Source: Candidatus Rhodoferax mariagerensis
GTDB taxonomy: Bacteria; Pseudomonadota; Gammaproteobacteria; Burkholderiales; Burkholderiaceae_C
Reading direction: 5' to 3'
Length of the DNA: 64,000 bases
Assembly (NCBI GenBank): GCA_016719055.1
Contig: JADKAW010000013.1
Coordinates: 62,001 to 126,000, forward strand
In this document: positions 36,763 to 45,445 of the stretch, in pieces
How positions within the stretch are numbered: the stretch's first letter is position 1
Layout of the letters: each line of letters starts with the position of its first letter
Made by a program: the position numbers and the translations under genes
The notes under the pieces: generated by a model
The model's database searches: none
Told to the model about the DNA's origin: nothing
What the model saw: the letters and a program-made list of their open reading frames with translations, nothing else

Positions 36763-37886
36763 CTCACGCTGTGGCCCGAGCCTTAGGCTCACTGCTGGCA
36801 ATCCTGGTGCTGCTGGCGGCGCTACTGCCCTTGTCGTCAGCCGCCGCCGCTGCCAACGAAAAGCCGGCCGATGCAGCACCAACAGTGTCCATTCCCACGG
36901 GCAAGGGCTTGCCGGTGATCGTCCGGGCGGCGCTGTTCTTCAACCATGTTCAAGCCTTCAATGACAGCCAGAACAGCTTTGAGGCCACCACTGACTTGCG
37001 CCTGAGCTGGTTTGACCTTCGGCTGCGTTATCCAGCCGAAGAAGGGCTCAACGGCTACAAAGAGTACAGGGTCTCGGCAGCAGAGACCGAGCTGGCCAAG
37101 ATGTGGACGCCCAAAGTTCGCCTGGTCAATCGGGTGGGTGAGCCGACGTTTTCGGAACGACGCCTGCGCATCTTTCCGGACGGACGGGTAGAAACCATCG
37201 CGCGCACCACGGCAACCTACAAAACACCGGTCGATCTGTCGCGGTTTCCGTTTGACCATCAGTCCTTGTTGATTGAGCTGGCGGTGCAGGAAGACACGAT
37301 TGAAACCGTTGACCTGGATTTTTCCAGCGACGATGTAGCGTTTAGCCGCATCGCCAATAGCGCCGACATCGAAGGCTGGACGCCGGGCCTGGTCAATCTG
37401 AAACGTGAGCTGGTGAAGGGCTGGAACGGCGACCGTTACGCCAAAGTAGTCGCAGCCCTGGATGTAAAGCGGGTGGCTGCCAGCACCATCGCCACCATCT
37501 TCATTCCGCTGTTTGCGTCGCTGTTAATCCCGTTTCTGGCCACCTGGATGAACCGGGCCGTGGATGACGGCTTTGAGGTGGAAGCCTTTGAGCTGGCCAA
37601 TGTCATCATTGGCGGGCTGTTTGCCGTGATTGCGCTGGGCTTTACCATCAGCTCGGCCTACCCCAATCTGGTGTCGAGCGACAACACGGTGGCGCGTCTG
37701 CTGGGGCTGAACTATGTGGCGCTGGCGGTTGGCTTGTTGATTACCGTGGTGTTCTACCGCTACCAGATGCCGGCGCGCTGGTTCGGTGCCTACGTGCAAG
37801 AGCAGATGTTTGGCGTTTTGTCGTGGGCCTTTCCCGCCATGTTCATCGCCGTCGGCCTGGGCCTGGTGGCCCTATCGGCGGCCTGA
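36759..37886 (+). CDS. Prokaryotic pentameric ligand-gated ion channel (Cys-loop/pro-loop receptor homologue)
   Basis: 375 residues. A signal peptide (to about residue 32), a beta-sandwich extracellular domain (MWTPKVRLVNRVGEP) with the pro-loop motif FPFDHQSLLIELA, then four membrane helices. TM1 is SLLIPFLATWMN, and TM2 contains LANVIIGGLFAVIALGF. The Cys pair of animal receptors is absent, as in GLIC and ELIC. The GTG start overlaps the sensor stop (GTGA), implying coupled translation. Ion selectivity and ligand are unknown. Confidence 0.92.
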   Translation: MTHAVARALGSLLAILVLLAALLPLSSAAAAANEKPADAAPTVSIPTGKGLPVIVRAALFFNHVQAFNDSQNSFEATTDLRLSWFDLRLRYPAEEGLNGYKEYRVSAAETELAKMWTPKVRLVNRVGEPTFSERRLRIFPDGRVETIARTTATYKTPVDLSRFPFDHQSLLIELAVQEDTIETVDLDFSSDDVAFSRIANSADIEGWTPGLVNLKRELVKGWNGDRYAKVVAALDVKRVAASTIATIFIPLFASLLIPFLATWMNRAVDDGFEVEAFELANVIIGGLFAVIALGFTISSAYPNLVSSDNTVARLLGLNYVALAVGLLITVVFYRYQMPARWFGAYVQEQMFGVLSWAFPAMFIAVGLGLVALSAA

Positions 37887-37893
37887 CACAATT

Positions 37894-38747
37894 TCAAACC
37901 CGAAACCGCCTGCGTGTCAGCGCCAGCGCAATCCAGAAGCCCGCCACCGCAAACCCGCCCAGCACCGCCACCGGGCGCAGCCACTGCGTGGGCCACTGGT
38001 CCATGAACAGCGGTCGCACCAGGTCCACCGCATTGGTCAGTGGCAGCCATTGCGAAATGGCCCGCACCAGCGGTGGCAGCTGCTCCAGCGGAAAAAAGAT
38101 GCCACTTAAAAACATCATGGGCGTGAGAAACAGCGTGAAGTAATAGGTAAAAAATCATACCCCTTGGCCAGCGCGTTAAAAATAAGCGCCACACAACTGA
38201 AGGTAATGCCCACCCCGAGCAGCACCGGCCAGGCCACCAGCAGTTTGGGGCTATAGCTGATGCCCAAGGCCAGCATCACGCCCAGAATGGCAGTCACGGT
38301 AAACAGTGACTTGAAGGCCGCCCACAGCATCTCGGCCAGCACGATATTGTCCAGATTGACCGGCGCGTTCATGATGCCGTCCCAGGTTTTTTGCACATGC
38401 ATGCGACTGAAAGCCGAGTACAGCGCCTCAAAACTGGCCGCGTTCATGGCGCTCATGCAAATGCTGCCGCTGGCCAGAAACAGGATGTAAGGCACCTCGA
38501 CGCCATCCACTTTGACCTTGCCCACCAACGCGCCCATGCCGTAGCCAAACGCCACCAGCCACATCAGCGGCTCGGCAATATTGCCGACCAGGCTGGGAAT
38601 GGCCAGCTTGCGCCACACCAGCAGGTTGCGCAAAAACACCGGCCACCAGCGCATGGAGATTTCGGGCGCTCGCCAGATGGACTGATTTTGTTGAGTTTTT
38701 TGGACTCTAGCCCTTATGCGGTCTGCGTGAGTTGCTCTAGTATTCAT
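37894..38747 (-). CDS. ABC-2 type exporter permease, NodJ-like (frameshift near 38150)
   Basis: Six-helix permease of a NodIJ-type exporter, partner of the ATPase at 38753. The first 200 residues run from ATG 38747 to a premature stop at 38115; the rest (MMFLSGIFFPLEQLPPLV, ending RRRFRV) is open in another frame to 37894. The break is in GATTTTTTACC: one missing T in the run would restore GYDFFTYYFTLFLTPMM. It may be a sequencing or assembly error or a real mutation. The first ~20 codons come from a dispersed repeat; an in-frame ATG at MRWWPVFLRN could be the ancestral start. Confidence 0.85.
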
Positions 38748-38757
38748 AGTATTTAAG
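38683..38757 (-). repeat. Dispersed short repeat, copy 5 (forms the permease N-terminus)
   Basis: On the minus strand: AATACTAGAGCAACTCACGC, then AGACCGCATAAGGGCTAGAG, then TCCAAAAAACTC. It spans the 5-nt gap between the ATPase stop and the permease and supplies the permease ATG. The coding part reads MNTRATHADRIRARVQK, in the same repeat frame as copies 2 and 4. Confidence 0.65.
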
Positions 38758-39676
38758 CATCCTCACGGATTTGACGACCGGTGAGCTTGAGGAACAAGTC
38801 CTCCAGATTGGCCGGCCGGTGCAGCGTGCGCAGCGCCGGGTAGGCCTCCAGCGCGGCCAGCAGTGGCCGGGCCTGCTGGGTGTAGAAAAACACGGTTTCA
38901 CCACTCACCTCGACCCGCGCTGCCAAGTTCTGCAGTGGAGAGTCGACCAGCGCCAGCGCCCCATTTCCATAGACCTCGACCACATCAGGTTCCAGGTACT
39001 GGCGAATCAGGTCGCGCGGCGCGCCTTCGGCAATCTTTTTGCCATGGTCCACCACCAGCAGGCGGTGGCACAAACGCTCGGCCTCGTCCATGAAGTGGGT
39101 CGTTAGCAAGATCGACTTGCCTTGTTGCAACAGCAGCTGCAGGCGCTCCCACATCAAGTGTCGCGCCTGCGGGTCCAGGCCGGTGGTGGGTTCATCGAGC
39201 AGCAGCAGACGCGGGTTGTTGACCAGTGCACGAGCCAGACTCAGGCGGCGTTTCATACCGCCTGACAGCTCGCCAGGCTTGGCACCGGCTTTGGCCGTGA
39301 GGCTGGCAAACTCCAGCAGCGACGGAATGCGCTCGCGGATCTGTGCGTCTTTCAAACCAAAGTAACGGCCATACACCAGCAGGTTTTCGGCACAACTAAA
39401 GTCGGGGTCCAGCGTGTCCATCTGGCTGACCACACCCAGCTGCGCCTTGATCGCCAGCGCGTCTTGTGGCATCTGCAAGTTAAAAGCCGTTACCGTGCCA
39501 GCGTCAGGCAGGGTCAGGCCCAGGCACATGCGGATCGTGGTGGTTTTGCCAGCGCCGTTGGGACCAATCACGCCCAGGCACTCGCCCGGTGCGATGTCAA
39601 ACGACATGTCGCTGACCACCGTGGCCTCACCGTAGCGCTTGACCAGGCCCTGTACAGAAAAGATGGATTCAGTCAT
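38753..39676 (-). CDS. ABC-2 type exporter ATPase, NodI-like
   Basis: About 307 residues from ATG 39676 (MTESIFSVQGLVKRYG); ATG 39685 and GTG 39691 are alternatives, and 39685 has a GAG 5 nt upstream. The ATPase domain shows Walker A GPNGAGKTT, signature LSGGMKRRLSLARAL, Walker B LLLLDEPTTGLD and the H-switch LTTHFMDEAERL. The C-terminal 90 residues are the NodI-like regulatory part. With the permease it forms a drug, lipid or polysaccharide exporter of unknown substrate. Confidence 0.92.
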   Translation of the reverse strand: MTESIFSVQGLVKRYGEATVVSDMSFDIAPGECLGVIGPNGAGKTTTIRMCLGLTLPDAGTVTAFNLQMPQDALAIKAQLGVVSQMDTLDPDFSCAENLLVYGRYFGLKDAQIRERIPSLLEFASLTAKAGAKPGELSGGMKRRLSLARALVNNPRLLLLDEPTTGLDPQARHLMWERLQLLLQQGKSILLTTHFMDEAERLCHRLLVVDHGKKIAEGAPRDLIRQYLEPDVVEVYGNGALALVDSPLQNLAARVEVSGETVFFYTQQARPLLAALEAYPALRTLHRPANLEDLFLKLTGRQIREDA

Positions 39677-39755
39677 GGCCGGCATTGTCACTCAGCCTGA
39701 TTGAGCATGCAGCGCCGCTTATGGGACACCCTTTGGCAGGCGTTACTCAAGGTTG

Positions 39756-39800
39756 AAAAACCTGTAATTCGAAATTTAAATCTTCAGATTGCAGGTTTTT
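39756..39800 (-). terminator. Intrinsic terminator for the histidine kinase remnant
   Basis: AAAAACCTGCAAT pairs with ATTACAGGTTTTT around a loop of about 19 nt, and the right arm ends in a T-run on the minus strand. It starts 3 nt after the stop codon at 39803. Confidence 0.6.
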
Positions 39801-39802
39801 CG

Positions 39803-39949
39803 CTAACGTACCAGTCGCTGCAAACTGGCAAAGTCCATGGCCAGCGCCACCTTGCGCACCTGCACTGCGTAGGGGGCTAGGCAAAAAATGGGGGGCTCAG
39901 GGCCGGCGGGCGGGAATACCTGGGGGGGGGGTGGCTCTTTAAGTTGCGC
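39803..39949 (-). pseudogene. C-terminal tail of the hybrid kinase, in a shifted frame
   Basis: The minus-strand frame reads PPPPQVFPPAGPEPPIF, then CLAPYAVQVRKVALAMDF and stops after ASLQRLVR. The second half looks like the normal end of the kinase/receiver protein that stops prematurely at 39954 (ILRWADALAQDAPDL). A low-complexity segment containing ten consecutive G on the plus strand (39922-39931) lies between, so an insertion probably broke the original end. Confidence 0.45.
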
Positions 39950-39953
39950 TGGG

Positions 39954-41132
39954 CTAGAGATCTGGGGCATCTTGCGCCAGAGCGTCAGCCCAGCGCAGGA
40001 TGTCAGTCACGACACCGGCTTGAACCAGTCTTGCCAGGGCCTGTCTGTGTTCTGTGGCAGGTTCAGGAAGATCAGCCGGCTCAGCCATGCCGCTGGCCGG
40101 TGCGCCAGGTGTTGCCGGTGATTCCAATGAGGCTGGCGGCTCCACGTACGCGTCCCATGGCCGTGCCAACAGACGATTCGCCATAGCCATCAGCCGCACC
40201 TCGTCCACCGGTTTGAGCAGCACACCGTCAAACTGCAGCGCGGGATCGGCCTGGGCCGGGCGCTGGGGCGCGGCGGTGGACAACAGCAGTACCGGCACAC
40301 CGGGCAGTTGCCGGCGCACCGCAGCCAGCAGGGCCCAGCCGTCACCGTCGTCCATGAACTGGTCGGTCAGCACCTGGTCCAGCCCTGGCTGCAGTAGCGG
40401 CAGGGCTGCACGGGCGCTGGCAGCTTGTTGCACATTCAGGCCGCGGGCTTGCAGCATCAGGCTCAGCACCTGGCGGGCGTCCATTTCGTCGTCCACCACC
40501 AGCAGATTGGGCGTGAAGACCGCTTGGGGCGGGTTGGCCACCGGCGTGCGAGTGCCGGGGTGGGTGGGCTCTGTCACGGGGGCCAGGGTCTGGCAATCGA
40601 GCTCAAGCACAAAACGGCAGCCCGCGCCCAGCGCGCTGTGCAAGCTCTACGTGCCGCCCATCAGCGCGGACAACTGGCGGGCAATGGCCAGCCCCAGGCC
40701 GGCACCCCGCCCGCCGCCCTGGCGCTGTGCCTGGCCGCGCACAAAGGGCGTAAACACCTTGGCCTGCTCGGCAGGTGCGATACCCGGGCCACTGTCAGCC
40801 ACCTCAAAACCCAGCCGCATGCGCTCATCGGGCAACACTTGGGCTGCACAGGTCAGGGTGACGGGGCTGCCAGCGGCATACAGGCTGGCGTTGACCAGCA
40901 GATTGTCAAGCACCTGGCGCAAACGGCGCTCATCCATCAGCAAGCCAGCGTCCACCGGCAGGGTAGCGGGCAGCAGCTCAAACCAGTGCCCGTGCTGGCG
41001 CGCCAGCTCGCTGCCATGCACCTGCAGGTCCAGCATCAGGGTCTGCCAGCGCACAGGGGCCAGATCCAGCTGCAGGCGGTCGGCCTGGCCACGCGCATAG
41101 TCCAGAATCTCGTCGAACTGGCCTCTGCCAAG
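39954..41132 (-). pseudogene. Degraded hybrid histidine kinase/response regulator
   Basis: The frame opens at 41132 with the end of a DHp domain (GQFDEILDYARGQADRLQ), then a HATPase domain: N box RQVLDNLLVNASLYA, G1 VADSGPGI, G2 GRGAGLGLAIARQLSAL. It stops at a TAG at 40647-40649. The same frame continues from there (SLHSALGAGCRFVLELD) into a receiver domain with the acidic pocket VVDDEMDAR and switch VLLLSTAAP. The predicted phosphoacceptor region reads LTDQFM. The sensor and H box are missing at the 5' end. Both 5' truncation and an in-frame stop indicate loss of function. Confidence 0.75.
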
Positions 41133-41137
41133 TCAGG

Positions 41138-41157
41138 GGGGCATCTGCGGATGCCCC
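41138..41157. other. Perfect 8-bp hairpin upstream of xrtH
   Basis: GGGGCATC-TGCG-GATGCCCC lies at the exact truncation end of the kinase remnant and 36 bp before xrtH. No T-run follows. It may be a transcript-stabilising stem or the scar of a mobile element. Confidence 0.45.
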
Positions 41158-41192
41158 TCTGTCCCCTTTGTATTTGTTAGCATCAGCCCCCT

Positions 41193-41714
41193 ATGCGCCG
41201 CTTCTTCCTGATCTTTATTGCCCTGCAGCTGGTGCTGTTTGGCATCGAGCTGACACAGCCTGTTCAACAACACTTCGTGCTGCCCTGGACCACCCTGCTG
41301 GCGCGCGCCTGTGTGGCGCTGGTCACGCTGTTTGACGCCAATGCCGCATCCATGGGCAAGGTGCTGTGGAACCCGAGCACCGGTTTTGGCGTGTCGATTG
41401 AGCCGGGTTGCAATGGCGTAGAGGCCTGCATCATCCTGTTTGCCGCCATTGTGGCGTTTCCTACGACCTGGAAACACCGCGCCTGGGGGCTGGCGATAGG
41501 GTTTGTGGCCGTGCAGGCCCTGAACGTGGTGCGTGTCATCAGTCTGTTTTACCTGGGGCAATGGAATGCCACCGCCTTTCAGGTGGCGCATGAGTTTCTG
41601 TGGCAGGGCTTGATCATGCTGGATGTGCTGGTGGTGTGGCTGATCTGGGTGCGGCGCAGCCCCAACCCGGACAGCAAGTCCATGGGGAGTGGCCCCGCTG
41701 TTGCTGCGGCGTGA
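41193..41714 (+). CDS. xrtH: Exosortase H
   Basis: Inner-membrane cysteine transpeptidase-like enzyme that cleaves and sorts proteins with an IPTL-CTERM tail. 173 residues and about five helices. The catalytic triad positions are visible: Cys in EPGCNGVEACI (about residue 73), Arg in NVVRVISLFYLG and His in VAHEFLWQG. The ATG at 41193 is the first in frame. Next to the XrtH-associated protein gene (30 bp apart). One truncated target is seen at 17066-17333; intact targets must lie elsewhere. Confidence 0.93.
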   Translation: MRRFFLIFIALQLVLFGIELTQPVQQHFVLPWTTLLARACVALVTLFDANAASMGKVLWNPSTGFGVSIEPGCNGVEACIILFAAIVAFPTTWKHRAWGLAIGFVAVQALNVVRVISLFYLGQWNATAFQVAHEFLWQGLIMLDVLVVWLIWVRRSPNPDSKSMGSGPAVAAA

Positions 41715-41744
41715 TGCCCAAGGCCTGATTCCTGACGTTTCGCC

Positions 41745-42380
41745 ATGAATTTTGCAAAATTCTGGACACCTCCCAAATCTTTGGCGGTTTTTTTCGCGAC
41801 AGCCCTGGTGCTGTTTCTGACGCTCATCCTGCTTTGGATGCCCGTGTCCAAATGGACCTCGTACCCCACGGCATGGCTGACCCACCTGACGCTGGAACAA
41901 GGTTCCCGGTATTGGGTGCGCACGGTGCACACCGAGCCAGGCCACATCGAGGTGGAAACCCGCATTGCAATCAAGATGGCTGGCAACAACCCCAACCAGG
42001 GCGTGGCGGAGTTGGTCGTTGAGTCTGATCCTTCGCGTTACGCGTATGGGTTACCGCTGTTTTTGGCGCTGATGCTGGCCTCGCGCGGGCCCAAGTTACC
42101 GAAAAAAGCGCTGATGGGGTACCTGATCTTGTTGGTGCCGCAAACCTTCAGCACGGTGCTTGAAATTTTGCGACAAATCGTGATGGCTGGTGGGCGGGCT
42201 GGTGCGCTGGCAGCGGATCAATGGCAACTGGAGGCGGTGGCGATGGGCTACCAAATGGGTTCGCTGCTGGTGCCCACGCTGGCACCGGTGGTGCTGTGGC
42301 TATGGCTGGAGCGCTCGTATTTCCAGACAGTGATTATTGGTGGCTGGTTGCCCCGTAATCAGGAACTACAAAATAAATAG
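41745..42380 (+). CDS. Exosortase H-associated membrane protein
   Basis: 211 residues with an N-terminal helix (FFATALVLFLTLILLWMPV), a periplasmic part and at least three more helices (YGLPLFLALMLAS, ALMGYLILLVPQTFSTV, MGSLLVPTLAPVVLWLWL). It matches the protein that regularly follows xrtH. The role in IPTL-CTERM processing is not established. The end of the gene overlaps repeat copy 6. Confidence 0.88.
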   Translation: MNFAKFWTPPKSLAVFFATALVLFLTLILLWMPVSKWTSYPTAWLTHLTLEQGSRYWVRTVHTEPGHIEVETRIAIKMAGNNPNQGVAELVVESDPSRYAYGLPLFLALMLASRGPKLPKKALMGYLILLVPQTFSTVLEILRQIVMAGGRAGALAADQWQLEAVAMGYQMGSLLVPTLAPVVLWLWLERSYFQTVIIGGWLPRNQELQNK

Positions 42381-42432
42381 CTGGTAGCGCACACCTCATA
42401 AGGGCTGGAGGGATTTTTCTCTAGTATTCCAC
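42363..42432 (+). repeat. Dispersed short repeat, copy 6
   Basis: ACAAAATAAATAGCTGGTAG, then CGCACACCTCATAAGGGCTG and GAGGGATTTTTCTCTAGT. It begins within the last codons of the XrtH-associated gene and supplies its stop (TAG 42378-42380). Confidence 0.6.
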
Positions 42433-42595
42433 TGGCCTTTGTCAGCCCGCCCGCGCCGACAAGTCGTCGGCCAGCTCGCGCAGGCCAATCGCCTGCACGT
42501 CGGTGCTGATCGGAAAACGCTCGGAGCTGCAGCGCACATCTAAGTCTGCGCAGGGATAAACTTACAGCAAAAGTACCTCCAATCCCCCGCTGACC

Positions 42596-42886
42596 ATGAA
42601 TGCAACCGCACTGATTGCCAACCACATGAACGCACCATTTGGCGAACTGCTGTGTGCGCAGGATCTGGCGGACTCGCTGCGTGTGGGCAGGCTCAGCGCC
42701 AAATCCGGGCAGGCCAGTGCTGCGCTGGGCTATCTATTTGTGGAAACTGACCCGCGCCTGATTGCAAGCTGTGCTTTTGAAGTCGGGACAAGTCTGGCCA
42801 ATGCCAGCCTGCTTTATCTTGACACACTTGATCATCAAGCACCCAGAAGTCCCCAATGGGAGCAAGCGGTGGCAGGGCAATTGTGA
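42596..42886 (+). CDS. Hypothetical small protein
   Basis: 96 residues, starting MNATALIANHMNAPFGELL. No family is recognised, and no ribosome binding site is clear. The frame ends before purT. Codon use is compatible with a gene but the call is weak. To its left, a minus-strand stretch ending at 42442 (DVQAIGLRELADDLSARAG) also looks like the end of some lost gene. Confidence 0.35.
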   Translation: MNATALIANHMNAPFGELLCAQDLADSLRVGRLSAKSGQASAALGYLFVETDPRLIASCAFEVGTSLANASLLYLDTLDHQAPRSPQWEQAVAGQL

Positions 42887-42971
42887 CCACTGCTGCCGGG
42901 ATTCAAGCGCATCAGGCCACGGGTTTCTTAGCCAGTTTTCAAACTTACGGACGCTTTCACGCGCATCGACC

Positions 42972-44213
42972 ATGACCACCATCGGCACACCCCTGTCCCC
43001 CCACGCTACCAAAGTCATGCTGCTAGGCAGCGGCGAGCTGGGCAAAGAGGTGCTGATTGCGCTGCAGCGCCTGGGCGTGGAGACCATTGCGGTTGACCGT
43101 TACGACAACGCACCGGGCCAGCAGGTGGCGCACCACGCGCGCACCATCACCATGAGCGACCCGGCCATGCTGCGTGCGCTGATTGAAGAAGAAAAGCCGG
43201 ACCTGGTGGTGCCTGAAATTGAAGCCATTGCCACGCCCATGCTCGAAGTGCTGGAAGCCACCGGTGTGGTGCGTGTGGTACCCACGGCCCGTGCCGCACG
43301 GCTGACGATGGACCGCGAGGGCATTCGCCGCCTGGCTGCCGAAACGCTGGGCCTGCCCACCAGCCCCTACCAGTTTTGTGATTCGTTGGCTGAGCTGCAA
43401 GCCGCCATCAACGGCGTAGCTGGCCAACCCGGCATTGGTTACCCCTGCATTGTCAAGCCGGTGATGAGCAGCTCGGGCAAAGGCCAAAGCAAGATCAACG
43501 GCCCATCTGATGTGCAAAAAGCCTGGGACTACGCCATGGCCGGTGGGCGCGTGAGCCACGGTCGCGTGATTGTGGAAGGCTTTATCAATTTCGACTACGA
43601 AATCACCCTGCTAACGGTGCGTGCCCGTGGTGCAGACGGCCAGATCGACACCCATTTTTGCGAACCCATTGGCCACATCCAGGTCAACGGCGACTATGTG
43701 GAAAGCTGGCAACCGCACCCGATGCACCCGCAAGCGCTGGAACAAGCTCGTTCAATTGCCAAAACTGTGACCGACGACTTGGGCCAGGGTGTGGATGGCC
43801 AGCCAGGCGGCCTGGGGCTGTTTGGCGTGGAGCTGTTTGTAAAGGGCGACCAGGTCTGGTTCAGCGAGGTATCGCCGCGCCCGCACGACACCGGGCTGGT
43901 GACCCTGACCACGCAGTTTCAGAGCGAGTTTGAGCTGCATGCCCGCGCCATTTTGGGCTTGCCGGTGAACACCGCGCTGCGCTCACCGGGTGCCAGTGCG
44001 GTGATTTACGGCGGCGTGGATACGCAGGGCATTGTGTTTGACGGCGTGGACGAGGCGCTGCGTGTGCCGGGCACCGACCTGCGCCTGTTTGGCAAGCCCG
44101 AGAGTTTTGTCAAACGCCGCATGGGGGTGGCGCTGGCATTTGATGCGGACGTGCAGGTGGCCCGTCAAAACGCCAAACTGGCGGCCAGCAAAGTCAAACC
44201 ACGGGCGGCCTGA
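42972..44213 (+). CDS. purT: Formate-dependent phosphoribosylglycinamide formyltransferase
   Basis: Purine biosynthesis step 3 using formate and ATP in place of formyl-THF. 413 residues from ATG 42972 (MTTIGTPLSPHATKVMLLG); a longer open frame to 42762 is not needed. The ATP-grasp domain includes LGSGELGKEV, DRYDNAPGQQVAHHA, CIVKPVMSSSGKGQS, the metal-binding GLFGVELFVKGDQVWFSEVSPRPHDTGLVT region and the C-terminal FGKPESFVKRRMGVALA. Full family length. Stands alone, followed by the convergent DUF4143 gene. Confidence 0.96.
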   Translation: MTTIGTPLSPHATKVMLLGSGELGKEVLIALQRLGVETIAVDRYDNAPGQQVAHHARTITMSDPAMLRALIEEEKPDLVVPEIEAIATPMLEVLEATGVVRVVPTARAARLTMDREGIRRLAAETLGLPTSPYQFCDSLAELQAAINGVAGQPGIGYPCIVKPVMSSSGKGQSKINGPSDVQKAWDYAMAGGRVSHGRVIVEGFINFDYEITLLTVRARGADGQIDTHFCEPIGHIQVNGDYVESWQPHPMHPQALEQARSIAKTVTDDLGQGVDGQPGGLGLFGVELFVKGDQVWFSEVSPRPHDTGLVTLTTQFQSEFELHARAILGLPVNTALRSPGASAVIYGGVDTQGIVFDGVDEALRVPGTDLRLFGKPESFVKRRMGVALAFDADVQVARQNAKLAASKVKPRAA

Positions 44214-44250
44214 GCACCCGCTTCAGGTGCATTGCCATTTTCGAAACACT

Positions 44251-44312
44251 CAATTAATCATAGCGACTATCGCATGATGCATAAGGGCTACAGTCCTTTT
44301 TGTCTAAAACTC
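44251..44312 (+). repeat. Dispersed short repeat, copy 7
   Basis: TTAATCATAGCGACTATCGC, then ATGATGCATAAGGGCTACAG and TCCTTTTTGTCTAAAAC. It fills the gap between the convergent purT and the DUF4143 ATPase gene, reaching the latter's stop codon. Confidence 0.6.
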
Positions 44313-45444
44313 AGACCGCCAGCGCGGCCATCCAGTGCGCGGCGTCCCGGATTTTCAATCGCGCCATGTCGGCCTCTGCCTTGCACTCGCGCACTAATTG
44401 CACCGCCTGCGCTTGCGGCCATTGCTCGGCAAAACGGGCCAGGGCACGGTGTGGTTTGGCGTCTGACAACTTGCATTCGATCAGGTGCGTGAGCGTGTCC
44501 CCAGCACTCAGGCAAAAATCCACCTCGGCCTCATCCTTGGTGCGGATATAGTGCAAATCGACCGGCGCGCCGCGGGTGTCCTGCTGCCAGTGCACGTTTT
44601 TCAGCAAATGGCAGGCCACCAGGTTCTCAAAGCGGATGCCTTCATCGCCCAAAACCAGGCCGATGTCATAAAAATACACTTTGGGCGCCTGCAGTGTGGC
44701 CCTTGCAATGTTGCGGTGCCAGGGACGCACCACAAACACAATGAACAGTGCCTGCAAGATGTCGAGGTATTTGCCCAGCGTGACCGACGAAATATTGAGA
44801 TCACGCGACAAAGAGGCCAGCGACAGGGGCGAGCCCACGCGCGAGCGCAGCATCTCGACAAACAAGCGCATGGTGTTGACCTCTTGCAGACGCGAAAACT
44901 CCAGCACGTCCTCGCGCACCATACCGGCAAAGTAGTCGTTGCGCCAACGCTGGGCGTCGTTATCCGTTTGGGCCAACGCCGGCTCCGGGAAGCCACCGCG
45001 CGCCAGCAAATGCGTCAGTGCCACCTGCGGTGTGGCCTGCATTTGCTCAGACCATTCGCGCACCGAAAAGGGGTGCAGGCGCAGCCTGAAGTAGCGCCCG
45101 GCCAGTGATTCGCCGCTGTGACGAAAGGTGTCCATGCGGGCGCTGCTGGTGACCAGCAGTTGCTGAGCCAGCGGGCGGCCGTCGGCCACGCCTTTGAGCC
45201 AACCCTTCCAGCCAGCCATCTTGTGGATTTCGTCGAGCACCAACAGCGGCGCACTGGCGCGCCAGTTTTGCCCCAGCATCACGGCGCGGTGCGCTGCAAC
45301 GTCATAGTTGAGGTACTGCGCGCCAGGCAGTTCAGCCACCAACTGGCGGCTCAGCGTCGTTTTGCCGACCTGGCGTGGCCCGGTCAGTACAACCATTTTG
45401 TGCGCTAGGTCTTGGCGCAACCGAGTGTCTAAATAGCGCTTCAT
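44311..45444 (-). CDS. AAA+ ATPase with DUF4143 domain
   Basis: 377 residues. Walker A GPRQVGKTT at 22-30, Walker B LLVLDEIHK near 68-76 and a sensor segment LLVTSSARMD. The C-terminal half is the DUF4143 domain with a nuclease-like KDEAEVDFCLSAGD and LIECKLSDAKPH. The DxExK-like arrangement (VDF...ECK) resembles a PD-(D/E)XK fold, so DNA binding or cleavage is possible (inference). This abundant family is of unknown function and is often mobile. A 32-bp palindrome touches its start. Confidence 0.88.
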   Translation of the reverse strand: MKRYLDTRLRQDLAHKMVVLTGPRQVGKTTLSRQLVAELPGAQYLNYDVAAHRAVMLGQNWRASAPLLVLDEIHKMAGWKGWLKGVADGRPLAQQLLVTSSARMDTFRHSGESLAGRYFRLRLHPFSVREWSEQMQATPQVALTHLLARGGFPEPALAQTDNDAQRWRNDYFAGMVREDVLEFSRLQEVNTMRLFVEMLRSRVGSPLSLASLSRDLNISSVTLGKYLDILQALFIVFVVRPWHRNIARATLQAPKVYFYDIGLVLGDEGIRFENLVACHLLKNVHWQQDTRGAPVDLHYIRTKDEAEVDFCLSAGDTLTHLIECKLSDAKPHRALARFAEQWPQAQAVQLVRECKAEADMARLKIRDAAHWMAALAV

Positions 45445-45445
45445 A

